Origin: Hyperoplus lanceolatus | Taxonomy: Eukaryota > Chordata > Actinopteri > Uranoscopiformes > Ammodytidae | Assembly: GCA_026929865.2 (NCBI GenBank) | Contig: CM049408.1 | Location: 19,542,501 to 19,606,500, forward strand | Direction: 5' to 3' | Length of the DNA stretch: 64,000 bases | Shown: positions 34,931-48,740 of the stretch, piece by piece | Numbering within the stretch: the stretch's first letter is position 1 | How the letters are laid out: each line of letters starts with the position of its first letter | Notes under the pieces: generated by a model | What the model saw: the letters and a program-made list of their open reading frames with translations, nothing else | What the model was told of the DNA's origin: nothing | Database searches by the model: none | Program-made: the position numbers and the translations under genes

Positions 34931-37289
34931 TTTGCTTCTTCATAAATCAAGTTGTTTTAATGTCTAGAGCAGACCATTAACTCTGGAAACTGAAAGATAA
35001 GACCGTATTCTACAGTATAGCTCCCAAAACTGTGCTTCTGTCTCATAGTGCTCCTTTTTATGTTCAGACACATTAATAGAATAAATACACAGACAGACAT
35101 ACATTGACAGAAATATTCATGCACACGGGTTAATGTTCACTTACACCTGTGCTTGGCCTCCCTGCTGTGGTGTTGGGTGTCTGGGCATGCCTGGTAATGC
35201 TATGCCTTTAGCTTGCAGCAGCCTCTGATGGTTTTTTTCATTTCACTTTGATTGCTCGGTATCTTTGGCCTTTTCCACACCTGGAGAGGGTAACACTGTA
35301 ACATTATTCATACATAGCCTCGCCCATTTTGTCAAGGGGGACAAGGGCTTGACTGTGGGAATCTCAACAATGAGCTGTGTCAATTTCACGGCCATTTAAC
35401 ACACACAACACTTGGTCAAGGTCACTGGGGTCTTTGATAATCATTAGGTGTTCAAGTCTCTCCATCTCACCGAGCGCAACAATGTGCTGCTGATTTGACT
35501 TTTGAATTGCATACAAGCAGTACAGATGCTAAAAACAACAAAGTCCTAAAATGACGGCACTGTTTATGTCCTCTGCTGCCAAGTGTTTTGCAATATTTCG
35601 TGTAAAGAGAGAGATATTCAAACAAATATTCCCCGCTGTGTGAGAGTGTGTTTTTATGTGTGTGTATATGCATGCATGGGCAGGACTTTTACTGGGTTGG
35701 CTGGCTGCCAATGCCATTCATAAGAGTTAGGAGGAGGCATTTTATCATCTTACCAAAAATCATTTCCACAGTTACCTAACTGAGAGACAACAAGCCCAAT
35801 AATAGGAATTCTCTGCAACACCATAATCGTGCTGCATACGTTTCTGTGACAATCGTTACATTGAAGTCAGAACTCTCAGTGACCCCAGTTGGTTACAACC
35901 AGAGGGGGGAGTATTTCATAACCAGGTGCAGTGATAAAAAGAGAGGTTGATCCAAGTGACTGCACAGATTGATCCATGTGTCAGTCTTGAAGGTCACACT
36001 GTTTTAGCTGCGCTGGGTTTGAACTGAGCTGACTCTCCAACATCATACTGTAGCTTCACAAAGTCGAAAAGCCAGATACGATGAAGTTACTGTATTATTA
36101 CCATTTCTACGTATGAGCATTGAATAAATGTTTCTAAAGTGAGGTCAGATAATCATCAAGCGGTGGCATAGTAGTTCCTATTTAATTTTCAAGTCATTAC
36201 AATTAACTAACAAATAAATACACCATATAAATGAGAACAATAACAAAATAATTGTTATAACATTGATTCCTTATTATAAAAGTTAACATCAGAAACACAT
36301 ACGTTGAATTCTAATATGCTTTAAATAAACTTTTCTTTGCTCACCCACTAGCAAAGTTACAAGGATTTTTTATTAGAGGTTTTGTATAACGATAAGTCCA
36401 TATCAAGCTACGTTTACCACATCCAGAGAACCTGAATTTGTTTTAGGATGAATTGCTGTCATCTGCCAGGGTCCCAGTTGCTTACATTTTAGGTGACATC
36501 TTGTTAAAATAAAAACTTGGAGATCTCTTGTCCATAAATTCAACACAGAACATTTGACAATGCCACAGGCATTTCTCATTCAGACACCATAAAGTTGCAT
36601 TACTTTAATTGTGGTATTTCAATAATCATCTCTTTTTTTTGGTGGTGGTGGTAGCGTGGGAGTGTCAATGCAGTTGGTGTGTAGTTCCTGAATATTTATG
36701 GGACATTTAGCGCTTAAAAGCAGACAAACAAAAACATATTTTTAATACATTAGGGGTTTTATTATACATCTGTGTTAATGGTCAATACAGTTAGAGTTAT
36801 CTTATCAGTATGTTTCAACCCTTTTGCTCCATGTAATATTGTTACAGCTGTAGGCCTGACATAACTTTATGATATAGGAAACTTTTGGCTCTTCATTGTA
36901 TAGGCCTACATTTGTATATTGCAAGAGAGACTTTATTCTTACAAGTTTCTAATCTAAATAGAGGGCTATTTTTTTGTGAAATCATTTGAACAATTTTTTT
37001 TTTTGTATTTTCATGCTTTTCATTTTGTTTTGTAAGTTTGATATGTCTGAAATAAATTTAATCAATCAATCAAATCCAATTATTCCAGGTAGGGCTAAAA
37101 TAGTGTTATAATAATATTGCTAAGGAAACCAATGGTGGTGTAGGCATATCAGCTCAAGTGTAGCCTATCCTATAGCGTAGTGACATTGTGATTTTTTTAT
37201 TTATCTTTTATATATAGGCCTAAGTAAAATTCTCGGACTATCCACTCAACCTCTGGATTTATTCCTCCTCACCATACTTGCGTATGTTA

Positions 37290-37768
37290 TGTGGGGTAGA
37301 GGCGGGACCTTGCAGCCGGGAAGGGCGTTCTCTTTGCGGTCAGACCGGGCAGAGTCATCCCGAGGGGTGGGTCCTCCGGCAGCCGAATAGGAAAACCCAC
37401 TTTTTTTTTCTTTTTTTTTTTTCATTGTTAAGGACGCGGAGGAATGTGATGGTTTGATCTCAGAGCGGGCCAGGGAGGGGAATATCCGAGAGGAAAAGGA
37501 CCGACGAAAGTGATTTAGGGAGAGGGGGAAACCAAAAACGCAGTCCAGCCCCCCTCCTCACCAACCAGCCTACCGCCTACCTACTCCTTGTAGCTTCCAA
37601 CTCTCCGGTTGTATCCCAGAATATGTGGATGGACTTCTTCTTCGCGGTATCAGCAGCAGCAGCAGCGTCTCCTACTAACCGTCCGCGTGAAGTGAAGTGA
37701 AACCCCGTGCGGAGTTTTGGATTTACCGTCCCGTTTTGTCTTTCTGGCCCGGCAGCGGCTCAGCTAAG
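37290..37768 (+). promoter_or_regulatory. GC-rich promoter and non-coding first exon of an unidentified plus-strand gene
   Basis: This is the most GC- and CpG-rich block of the window, without a TATA box, in otherwise AT-rich DNA. It ends in a splice donor (CTAAG/gtaaag) at 37768/37769. It contains purine-rich GAGGGGAATATCCGAG-like stretches and a CAGCAGCAGCAGCAG run. A 25-codon upstream ORF (ATG at 37623, TGA at 37698-37700) lies entirely within it, so the exon is probably 5' UTR. The transcription start is not placed exactly. The gene would run rightward, divergent from ptafr. I do not recognise it. Confidence 0.6.
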
Positions 37769-40700
37769 GTAAAGTTTGAGTCTTTTTGTTTCTCTGTGTG
37801 TGTTATTTAAGTCCGAACAGGGAACATGGGACCACTGTGTTTGATGGGGTTCTTCAGACAGCGGTTTCCTGAGTTGGACCCAGCCAGTCAGTCGGAGTCG
37901 GGACTGCAGAAGTCTCAACTGCGGCAAGTTTTTTAGCCCTCCTCCTCCTCTGCTCGTTTTGAGCCAAAATTATTTGAAGCATCCAGGACTGCGGCGAAAA
38001 ACCAGGAGGTTAAACTGTATTGGCGCATTCACCATTTACATCGTATTTTATTTAACACGTCGCTGTTTGTAATTTTTTGTTACAATGTATCACGTAGGCC
38101 TATTTGGCGGGCACAATTCTTACATGGTTGCCTTTCGCTTGTGTCTACGCATTTTATGTCAGGCTGTTTCATATCTAGGCTACTGCAAAAACAAGCCGTA
38201 TAGGTACAGTGGGTCTACGGTCAGAGCATGGGGTCTGGTGAACACAGTAGGAAATGTAGCCAAGCGTGTGCTACCTGTGCATGCTCCTGACATCCATGTA
38301 GTCCATGTTTGGGCAACCGGTAAAGATATTATGTTGAGTTATGGTAACTTGGTATAACAATCCGCAATTCGCTCCACTGTTTCATTGGTCGCAAGGAAGT
38401 TTAGGGTATTTTTTCTGAATGAAGTCTAACTGTTTCAGTTTTTTCAGCTGTTTACATAGGTCTGTATTTCCACAGAAAGGGAATGGCTGTGTGATAGGCT
38501 ATGTGGTAAGACATATTGTGTTATAGTATAATGAGTGGCCTAAATATATTTTGGGGTTAGCCTTTTGTCCCACTCTGGGCACTATAAAATCACAACTGCG
38601 CACAGAAGCCTCCAGAAGGACATTGCGCTCACCCAGGAATAGACTAGAGGACACACAACCTACTGAAAGGGGTTTTATAGTGTTTTTGGGTCTGTACTCT
38701 GCTGAATGAGTTCTCTGTTAATTGAGCAATTTTGACAGCAGCTGGAAGACATTCTGAACCCCTGATCATAAATGAGTTGTGTTGTGCACATGTTTTCAGA
38801 ATGGTGGATGCCCTTAAGGTAACTTTTAAAAAAAAAGAAAGAAATAGAGCTAAATCAGCTGTGGTTCTAATTCCAGAAGTTAGTTTGAAAACTAGTACTG
38901 GAACTGAGTGATTGAAAGACAGAGACAGAAAATACTGTTACTGATATGTCAATATTCTCTGGTTCTGGCGTTTCAATGTGAGGATTTATTGCTACTCTCT
39001 GTTTACTTAACTTTGAATATTTTGTGACACGTTACACAAACCTTAGACAAATTAGCCGTTTCCGCCATTGACTACCATGGGATCCTGGTCAAAGCAAAAA
39101 AGCAGTGTGGCCTGACATGTTTGAGTATGTGTGTGTTTTTCTGTTTTCTCTTACACGATGTGGAATGTGTGTATGAAACTCAGGTGGCAAAGCCTGAACA
39201 GTGAGTGGCCCTGTGCAGCCTCACCCCAAACAGTAATAGAGGAGTGTGTGTGTGTGCGTGAACAGCAGAAAAAGGCTAGTTGTAGTGGCGGAATACTAAT
39301 CTGTCAGGTGGGGCTCGTAAAGTGCAGCACGGGGAGGGAAGGACATGTGGGGGGACCTGCCTTGACCTGTTTCAGACATGAAGGAGACAGGAAAAAAAAA
39401 GAAAAAGAATCACTGATGACTTTCCAGGCTTTCAAGGCTTGCCCTCTCTGCCAGCTGTAGATTATACCAGCTGAGCCACCAGTTTGTGCTGCTGTGAACC
39501 CACTTTCCTCCCTTGACTCTACCCGGGCACGACTTGCATGGAATATTGTCATTGAAGATGAACAAAAAGGGTTTCGTATGGAATATTTTTATTTTTATTT
39601 ATTTTTTGTGCCGGGAATGTCGGCACTTTATGCTGTCAGGTTGGAAGTGGTGGGAAAATGCGAAAAAGAAAAAATTAAATGAGAGTTGCAGCAAAGTGAG
39701 ATGTCAAGATTTCCCCTGACTACCGATACTTGATCCATGCATTTACAGTTGTGGGAAATGATGCTCTCAGTTCGATTTGGTTTCAGTGGGATAATACCCA
39801 TGCAGCGGATGCCCTCTTTTGTCTGTCACCCCAGTAGCCAAACATGATTGCTCAGTGCTCCAATGATGGCTGTTAATGTGGACACAGGAGGAGTGCCAAC
39901 ATCACTTGTCTTGTGATCCACAAAATGATCTCAATGCCAACAAGTGAAAGTTACACAAGGAGGGAGTTTATCACCACGTCCTCTCCAGGAGTTGTCGCCT
40001 GCCATGCAGAGTATAATAATCATACCCCTCTCTCCTTTTTTTTATGACCCGCGCTATGCCCCGCATGATTGGTTTTCCACTCCGCAGAACGCCGCGAATG
40101 TCCTATGAAACTGCCTGCACTGCTTTGGGTGAAACCAAAAACTAATCATTATGGGTGTCCAATAAGGGTAATTATCAGACTAAGCACTGGACCTGGGGAT
40201 TACGCGAGTGGCCAAATGACTGGCCTGGGGATTGAATTAAAATATTGAGGTTTTCTGCCTGGGAGAATCAAACCGCTGGGAATGTCAAAACCCAGCCCGT
40301 CTGTGGTCGTATTACTGCCACTCCGCACATCAAGGTTTATGCACAGAGCCCCTGGTGATAGTGCGGTACCGTCGAATCAGTGTGGAATTACAGTTCATGG
40401 ACGTTGACGTCATGTGTTGCAAGTGCAAGCAAATAAGAATGGACATTGTTGTGCTGGGTTGCATGGATACGCATATTGTGAATTGTACGGAATAATAATT
40501 ATTATTATAAGAATCCAAAAGAAGAGAAAAACAAGTGGAAAGATAATAAAATATTAAAACTTAAGATTCTATAACTGGTAACTAACCATGTCATAAATAC
40601 CAACTGCCAATGTTGTAGATTGCAGCCTAACCTATAGATCCTAATAAGCTGTAATGGATCAGCTCGGATAGCACTTGGACCGGATGGTGTTGGTTATTAT

Positions 40701-42240
40701 TAGTGGGAGACTGGCCTCCTTGAAATAGCACGGAAGAGTCATGGTCTCTGAAAATGCTCATATTAAAGCCCACACAAAGCCTGTGAGTATGTCCCTTGTG
40801 TGAGCGTGTGTATGCGTGTGCGTGCTTTGTCATAATGCAATAACGGGCTCAGTATCCGGGACAGAGGCTGCTGTTGACAATACGCAGGCCAGCTGGAGTG
40901 GCTGTCTGTCTGTTAGCAGGAGGATGGCTTAATGCCATAAAGACACACTGAATGTGACTGTGTATGTATGAACTGTATCTCAGGAGAATGTGTCTGTCTG
41001 GAGCTTAAAAGAGCTGAAAGGATTAGTCAATCACCAGAAAATTAACTTTCAACTATGTCAACAGCGTTTTTCAAGCAAGAATACGAAAATGTCTTGGACC
41101 TTTGGACTTTTTGTGGTACGGTACAAACAATTTGAGGACGTCACCCTTCTTACATTCAAGGAAATCATGATGGACATTTTCACAATTCAAATTAGGTATT
41201 CAAACGTTTTGTAATACTTCTAAACTTCTGCTACCGACCTGGAGTTAGGAGATTGTATGTCAACTGTTTGTGTGCTGTGTGTACACATGTGTATGTCTGC
41301 TTATTTGGGCCCGTTTGTTTTGCTAATCTCTGGACTGTTGTTGCCCAAATCAACAGAAAATTAATTATGAATTAATCAAACAAAAATAGTCAGATTTGAT
41401 GGGATGTTAACACTTATACATACTAAACACCATTATAAGACAATAGAAGTTAGTATTTAGTTGCAGCACTATGTGTTTAACATGAGTTCCAGACCTAAAT
41501 ATTTTTCTCCTCCCCTTTTTGTCTCTTTCCTCCACATACATACACATTCCTTTTCCCTTCTTCCTCGTCTCTCCCGCTCTTTTCCCCCTCTATTCCTGCT
41601 TGCCCTCCCTGACAGCTTTCTTTTTCAGTAGTGGGCCGGTGGCAGGGCTGGGCTCTGTGATTTCAGATGGAGTTCAATCTACTACAACCTGGCGGTGTGT
41701 TTTTATCAGTTTGTTCAGTGTGTATGTGTTGTGTGTGTGCGCATGCATGTCTACGTGCCGAAGCCCTTTTGCCCGGGGCCGTTCCCAGCCGTGTCGATCT
41801 GTCAGCGGATACTCGAGGCTGAGGGTGTCAATCACTCAGCAGAGTAGTAGCCTGAAGTACATGTCAGCTCCAAGTGTTCACACGCCTCAGCTCAGGCTCT
41901 CATTAACACGTCCTACACCACCAACACATAGTGCTCAGATATGTGCTGCTGCTCTCACTCTTTAATTATTTCATGTCAAAGCAAGAATGGATTCGCTTCA
42001 TGCAACTTCTGCGTTCGTTTGTGTGTTTGTGTTTGTGAATGAACCCTCCTCGTTAGTTCTCCAAAGCGTGCCTAACGGCCTCCTCATTACCAACTGTTCT
42101 GGTGGGCTTTTCTGTCCTGTGGTCAACTTTGAGGCCTCACCGCTCTGCTGTGCTGCAGGAGACTGTGAACTGCTCCAACGAAGATTGCACGTGATCTTGT
42201 GAACAGTACAGAACAGCAGTTATATCCCTGATAAGTTGCA
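37769..42240 (+). other. Putative large first intron, part 1
   Basis: Begins with the donor gtaaagtttgag. No exon is supported. The block at 40030-40330 has mixed composition and several TAAT-core motifs (ctaatcattat, ggtaattatc, ttgaattaaaat) and could be a cis-regulatory element. Confidence 0.4.
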
Positions 42241-42248
42241 TGCATTAA

Positions 42249-43130
42249 AGCCACTACGAGTAACATGGCACGTTGGCGTCCCCTTTGGACAAAAGCGGTA
42301 GTATTTTTACGACGCCTGCTGTCGCAAAGCTGTTTACTAGCGCGTGCCAGGCGCGTGAGTGTGAACTGAGAAGGGAGCAATATAGTGCATGTCCGTGTGT
42401 TGAAAGTGTGAGGACTCTTTTCCGTGAGAGTGGTTTTGACACTGCATGAACTAATGCCAGTCACTGCCACACGCACCTGATTGCAATGCTGATTGCTAAC
42501 TACTCTCTCTCACGGAGCTGAAAGATGACGTGTCCGACTCCTCACAGAAAGCGAATGAACGATAGACTGCTGTTAGTATGGATCACGATGAGGTAATGTG
42601 TTTGTGTTGTTGATATAAATAATGACTATTTCAGATAATGGTTATCTGATGATGGTGAAGCAAAGCAAACTTTGTGTTAGTACCAACCGCTCTCGTGAAA
42701 TTGTATACACATTGCTTGGCAACGCCCTCGTCCCCCGTAGCCTATATCACTCTCCCTTTTAGCTTTTCTTCATTGCATTTTCTTTTTTTTTCTTTGATGG
42801 TTCAGCCCCGTTATCAGTCATTATGACGACAAATAACTGTATCAAACAAGGCTCCCGCTCCCCTTCCCTCACCTGGAGGGATAGGCTTCTCAATTCACGT
42901 TGCTGCGCCACACTGAAATCTGCGACCAATACGGATATGTGACCATAGAGCCTGCACGAGCGAACCGAAAATCGGACTGGGTGTGCGACCGGACCAAAAG
43001 CAGTAATAAAAACTATTTAAAAACGTCTTTCTTTGCACTGATGGTCTCGTTTGCTGTTAAAGGTAATTTATGATTATCAGAGGAAACATGAGGCTGTTTA
43101 AAAGATATTTAAATGTTACTCGTAGCCGCT
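42249..43130. mobile_element. Complete TTAA-flanked DNA transposon, 0.88 kb
   Basis: The left end AGCCACTACGAGTAACAT and the right end ATGTTACTCGTAGCCGCT are inverted repeats (16 of 18 matching). TTAA lies on both sides (42245-42248 and 43131-43134). The right part is the same sequence as 1-357. No transposase is present, so it is non-autonomous. Confidence 0.88.
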
Positions 43131-43844
43131 TTAAGTCTCAAAAGTCCTTTAGAAACATATTACATTATGGCAGATACAGTAGGTCTGCTGTTGCCAAATC
43201 TGGAGAATAAAGTGCCAGACAAATAAAGGTGATATTTATTATGGTTTATAAATGTCTTATGGGCCAACCTGACAGGACACGGACAAGAGGTAACTCATAA
43301 AAATTACACAATGTTATACTTTCAGTTTTACTTTGATGTAAGCCTCTACTAGCCATAGAAAGTATCTGGTATTGTTTTATTTTTGGCACAATTTTCAGCA
43401 AGATTGTGTAAACGTGTCACTGACCTGATAAAGACTTGATTGAGTTGCCGGATGTTTATCAAACCTGTTAGATTAATAGGTGGTTATGAAGTTGGATTTT
43501 TCTTGTAGGGCAAAATGGCTGTTCTAAAATGACCAACTTTGTTCACTTAGCACAAACTTTTGGTCAGAGCCAAAATCTGAGGTTCATATATTTGGCTTGT
43601 ATCAAAGCTGTGCCAAGAAAGGCTGACACCAGTGAGTCACCAAGTCTGAGAAAAAAAACACGGGACTTTTGAAAGCATTTACTGAAACTTTACTCAGATC
43701 TGTTTTCCCTGAGTTCTGCTGGCTAGTCAGGATTGACACATTTCCATTTCCTTGTATTCTTTTACAGTATGTATGTACTACAAACCGGATAGCCAGTCAG
43801 CTTGGCAATTCTTTGGAAAACGGACATTGCCTTGCCTTTTGTTT

Positions 43845-44020
43845 ATTTATTTATTTATTTATTATTATTATTCCGGACAATTACACACAATACATAATTT
43901 TCTCATTGCATATTCATACATATTACTTTGTGTTATCGTCCGAAGGGAAGCAGGAGAAGCCAAAGGCTTATCGGGTCCCGTCCCCACTGCCATAAGATTC
44001 AGATACACAGATACACAGCT
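43845..44020. repeat. Possible LINE 3'-end fragment
   Basis: A TTTA/ATT-rich run is followed by ccggacaattacacacaatacat and cgtccgaagggaagcaggag, then aaaggcttatcgggtcccg. The pattern resembles 3' ends of common fish LINE-related repeats. Boundaries are unclear. Confidence 0.3.
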
Positions 44021-46992
44021 ACAGCTTCATGTCATCATGAAGAAATCCTCCCAGTTCAGGAGAGCTATAACTCACTTATGTTTGTAAATACATTGACTCT
44101 ACATATGTAGCTGGAATTCAACCAGGCTGTGAAGAGAGCATAACAGCACATATGACCTTCTAGTTGATACATTTACTTTTGGCTCTGTAAATGACGGGAC
44201 ATGGATGGAGAAGTTAAAACACCTTTGCTCAAAACATGGCAGTTAAAATCCAAAGTTGGAGCATTAGGAGAATCTTGAACAATTGTCTTTTATTACTTTT
44301 CATGACATATTATAAACTGAACACACTCTGTAGTGTACTGGCTTACAGGTGACTTCAATGCTCCTCAGGAATAATCCATTGGTTGAATTGCAGACCTGCA
44401 CCAGACTTCCAAATAACCTTTTAGCTCCACATTTCAGGATTTAAGTTTTTTTTATTTCTGAACATCTATAGCTCCTCTGCAGCCCCCCATCAGTTTCCCC
44501 GATGTTGACCATGTGATGGTTCTGAAGCTGGTAACTCAAGAGAAAAAGAAAAAAAACATCATCTGGTCTTCATTTTGGCTTCCCAGCTATATCCACCATT
44601 TCCTTATCACAAGGGAGCAGAGGGAGAGATGCAGTTAGTGCCCAATCCCTTGATGCTATACCAGAATGTATATTATATATATATATATAATTATATGTGG
44701 TACTTTTTAATTTGTGATTTATGTATTTTTGATATTTCCCACCTTTGCTGCTGCTTCCACTTCCACAATCTGATCTTAAATTCCAGTAAACTGTGAAGGA
44801 GTTGGTTTAGTCTTCAGACTTTCCCCTAAAGGTTTCTCATGTGGGTCATCTTTTAAAGTCTCATAACTGTGTCTTTGTCTGCCTTTGCTAACAATATTTA
44901 ATTTAACAATTTAAAAGTTTGCTTGTGTATCGTGACTTTCTGTCTTTCTTTTAAGCTGCTATCCCCCCTCACACCCCCTGCCCTCCTTGCTGAGTGTCAG
45001 TTTGTTTAGCAAAAACACTTGAATGCCAAGAATGTGTTTGTGAGGCAGTATATATAACCTGATAGCTGCGGATGATATCTCTTCTAATGTTTAATAGGCC
45101 AGGCCATCTGCCCCCACATGGCTGGAGTTATAATGTGGGTCACTTTGCTACTGTGTTGGTGTTTTACATGCTTTTAGGTTGACCTGAAACACTAGTTTAA
45201 TTGGATTAGTTTCTCATTGGATTTGTGATTTATTTTTTTATATATTCCAAAGGTTTAGTGTTGGACATTTCGGTCTCTGATAAGTTGTTCTACAGAAGGT
45301 TCCCCGTGTGCCTGTTTTGTTTCCTACACTTTAAAAGGCTCCTCAAAAATGTCTACCTCGTCGATTCCGGGAAGAAAAGGGTAAAGAAGTGCAAAGGAAA
45401 CAGACTTCAAAAGCATGTAGAGGGAGAGGGAGAGGGAGAGGGAGGGGAGAAAGGGACAGAGACGTTTTAACAGGGGAGAGAGCTGACATTTCTTGTAAAT
45501 TCCTCAGTCACACTTTTTTAGGTGGTCTTATCCTCCAAAAGTCCAATATTTCCACTCTCTCCTTCCAATTGTTATCTTGTCTCGCTCCTTCTCGTTTCGC
45601 CTCATTAAAAAGGTAACCCCCCCACCCACCCACCAACTTTTCCTGTCACTCCCCCCTTCTCCGCGCCTGGTCCAGGAGTATTTTTGGAAGTTAATGAAAA
45701 GAGAAATCCGAACCGCTTACCCTTAAAAGGCATGTCTGGGTCAGCTGGGTGGAAACTTGTGTTATTAATGTCCGTAACGTTTTCTATGTGAGTGGGTCAT
45801 CTGTGATTAAAGGTATGCGTGCGTACAGCACAGGAATCCTGAGGGTTTGGGGTGGGGGGGGGCTAGGACTAGAAGGGAAAGGATGGTGGGCTAGCAGGCC
45901 TACGTCCTCAGGAAAAGGAGGGGGCTGAGGTACATATTTGGCATATTTCAGGAGCCATTCCAGTCTGGTTCAAGATGCATTCTTCTTCCTAGCGATCTGG
46001 CCCTAGCAGCCAGACGGACAATGTTCAAGGAGAGGAGGAGAGAGGTGAACATCACACTCTACTTCCTATCAGTCTTGTGATGCAGGAGCTGGAAGATGGT
46101 GACGGCTTCTAAACAAGGAGCTAAAGCTAAAGAAGTCAGCAACACAGGTGGTAAAGAGATACAAAAATCTGATGTCACTTAAACACTGACACACAGATGT
46201 GTAAACAAACCAAGTCTATGACCTTTTATAATATCTATTAAAAGATACATGTTGAACCAAAGTCCTTCACCCAGCAGCAGGGTTTGTATGTATTGGGTAC
46301 CATCGCTACAATTTAAGATGTGTTTATGCGCCGAGGGCTGTAATATTGTCTCTTTCAACTTTTTCCTTTGTGGCTCTATAGTTTTTGCGTCTCTCCACTA
46401 GAATTTATGATTTTTTTTAGCCTGTTATTTGCAGCTGTACGGCCACTCACTGACGTGACAGTGGTTGGCAGGAATTCACTGTGGAGGTACACGTCCAGTG
46501 TTTTCCGCAGAGTTCGGGTTCATGACGAGGTCTTGCGTCTGTGTGGGGGGCCCGGTTGGAGCATGGTGTGTACAGATGTATTTTCTAAACCGCCAAATCT
46601 TCTATGTTTCTTCTTCCTTTTTCTTCCTTTTCAACATTTCCTATTTGTTTTAGGAAAGTCTTGGAAATAGTGATCGTGAACACTAAACTAAACTGATATT
46701 AGAGCAATCTATTAGGATATCAAAATGGAAAAGAAAGAAGGACTCTGGACTTGCGATACCTGTGACAAAAGTGGTTGTAAATGAAATTTGTTTATGTACA
46801 GTGAAGCAGTGAGCGTGAGGGCGGATGTTTGTTCATGTCAGCCTAGCTTCTTGACTTCCGAGTTCCAATGCTCTCGCGGGCGTCCTTTTTTGCAAATGAT
46901 CTGTCTGGTGATGCTGAGCCAGACTTTGCTCATGTACTTCCAGCTTGACTGTATGAGGGATATATTTCACTCACTCACTCACTCACACCAAC

Positions 46993-46997
<5 letters not shown>

Positions 46998-47068
<71 letters not shown>
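46998..47068. repeat. (CA)n microsatellite
   Basis: Perfect CA repeat of about 70 bp. Confidence 0.95.
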
Positions 47069-47070
<2 letters not shown>

Positions 47071-48459
47071 AACTGCACTCTCACACACTCCTGTCTGACC
47101 TGTTCTAATCCTTTGGATCTACAGGGCGGCTCTCAAAATAAAATTCCTGCTGCAGATTATTTTTCTTGTGATCAGAAAATATACATGTTCTCAGAGAGAG
47201 GAATGCTTGGGCACTAACCCCCCCCCCTTCTTCTTCTGTTACTCTCGACTTTGGCTGTTTTAGTCTCTGAGTCTCAAATTCCGACTTAACTTTTTATTTT
47301 TTAACTTTTTTACTTAGACCCTTCTACAATGGTTTGGTAAATCTAATGCATTTTCACAGCTCATTTGATGTATTTTACCTTTACCTGAAAGACCCCTTAT
47401 TTTCTGTTTGGCTCTTGTTTTCACCTACCCGCATTGAGAAACTAAACGGGTGAGATCTTTTTCTACTTTCCCACAGACATCCCTCTTTCTGTGAATCCAT
47501 CCATCCATGTATTAGCAAGTCTGGTTTTAGTAGCTTTCATCATGGTGGTGCTGATGCATGCAGACCCCGACTGCGAGGCTATTTTCAGCCCCTCTTTTCC
47601 CCTCCCCTGTACCCTTTTTTCCCCTCTCTTCTCGGCTTTGGTTTTTATTTTGGAATAGATCTCTGCACTGCTGTCTTTTGTAAAGGGCACTCGAGGGCTG
47701 GGTTGGCTGGTTTTCTCCTCCATGCCAACAACCTTGCTTTTGGAGCCCCTTGTCGTGCTAGCTGTCCCGACCAGGGGAAGTGAAGCAGCACAATGCGAAA
47801 CTATGGTGAGGCCATAAAAATAGGCTCTGGGACATGATTGAAACCCTTTCATCTTCAAGTTTCTTTTAGCTTTAGAGTAGTACTAGAAGAAAAAGAAGAA
47901 CCTTGGCGTTATAGACCTTTTTTCACCATTGTTGGACGACTAATGGTATATATAGACACGCAGAAATCAGGAGAGAATTGATATAACCTGCAGCAATTTT
48001 TCTCAATGAATCGGTGTCCTAATAGTTTGGTTTATTATACATAGAAAAACGGTTCAAACATTCACCTAATAGTTTCTTAAAGTCCACTGGGACAAATTCT
48101 TGTTTGTCTGACCAGCAGTGCAAACCCAAAAAGCAGAACAAGACACAATTGTAAACATCCAATTTTTTGTTTTATTTCCATCAATGAATTGTCTAATCGT
48201 CTCAGTATTTTGCCTTGAAGCTTGAAATGCTCACTAGAACATCTCTTTTATACATCTAAACACATTGGATCACAGACACTGACGACATAAACTCTGGATT
48301 GTCCCATTAGCTTAGAGCAAAGCAGAGAAACACACGCATACAGCAACTCGGACTGTGAGCGAGTCATTGGTTCGCCTCTGGTGATCCCTTCATCTGCCCT
48401 GCAATGCTTTTCTTCTCCTCTCTCTGTGCGTCAGTAAAAGTCAACCAACATTTGGATAA

Positions 48460-48618
48460 CGGGGCGACTGTGGTAGAGCGGGTCGGCCGATGATCAAAGG
48501 GTTGGAGGTTCGATCCCCGCCCTGCCACCTGTGTCACAGTTGTTGTGTCCTTGGGCAAGACACTTCACCGACCTTGCCTCGTGTGAATATCGATAGTTAG
48601 TCTGCTATCGGTGTATGA

Positions 48619-48653
<35 letters not shown>

Positions 48654-48740
48654 GTAACGTGGGAAAGGAAAACAGGTCTCCCTTGCAAAAGAGTCTTCGG
48701 TCTCAATGGGATTTACCTGTATAAATAAAGTAAAAATAAA
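48460..48740 (+). mobile_element. tRNA-derived SINE (V-SINE-like)
   Basis: The head has an RNA polymerase III A box (TGGTAGAGCGGG, 48471-48482) and B box (GGTTCGATCCC, 48507-48517) with tRNA spacing. The body has the conserved block GTGTCCTTGGGCAAGACACTT (about 48546-48566), which I associate with vertebrate V-SINEs. A GT repeat at 48619-48649 interrupts it. The tail is tgtataaataaagtaaaaa, an A-rich LINE-derived end. Confidence 0.88.

Larger units (their letters stand above)
32000..37250. other. Intergenic spacer
   Basis: Mostly unique AT-rich DNA with no supported gene. It contains a dispersed-repeat fragment (32850-32945), two weak exon-like segments on the minus strand (33513-33763 and 34106-34176), a GT/GCGT microsatellite (34877-34930) and a moderately GC-balanced block at 35160-35470 that might be regulatory. 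Confidence 0.5.
43135..48455. other. Putative intron, part 2
   Basis: No exon is supported. It contains a possible LINE-like fragment (43845-44020), a TA-rich run (about 44673-44692) and a CA microsatellite (46998-47068). A few long open frames are low-complexity shadows. Confidence 0.45.

Noticed and set aside
38085-38357. 90-codon plus-strand open frame after the GC-rich exon
   Set aside because: No family resemblance and it lies just after a strong splice donor, so it is probably intronic chance.
47463-47858. 131-codon minus-strand open frame
   Set aside because: Low-complexity Lys/Glu-rich translation of a pyrimidine-rich stretch, with no splice context.
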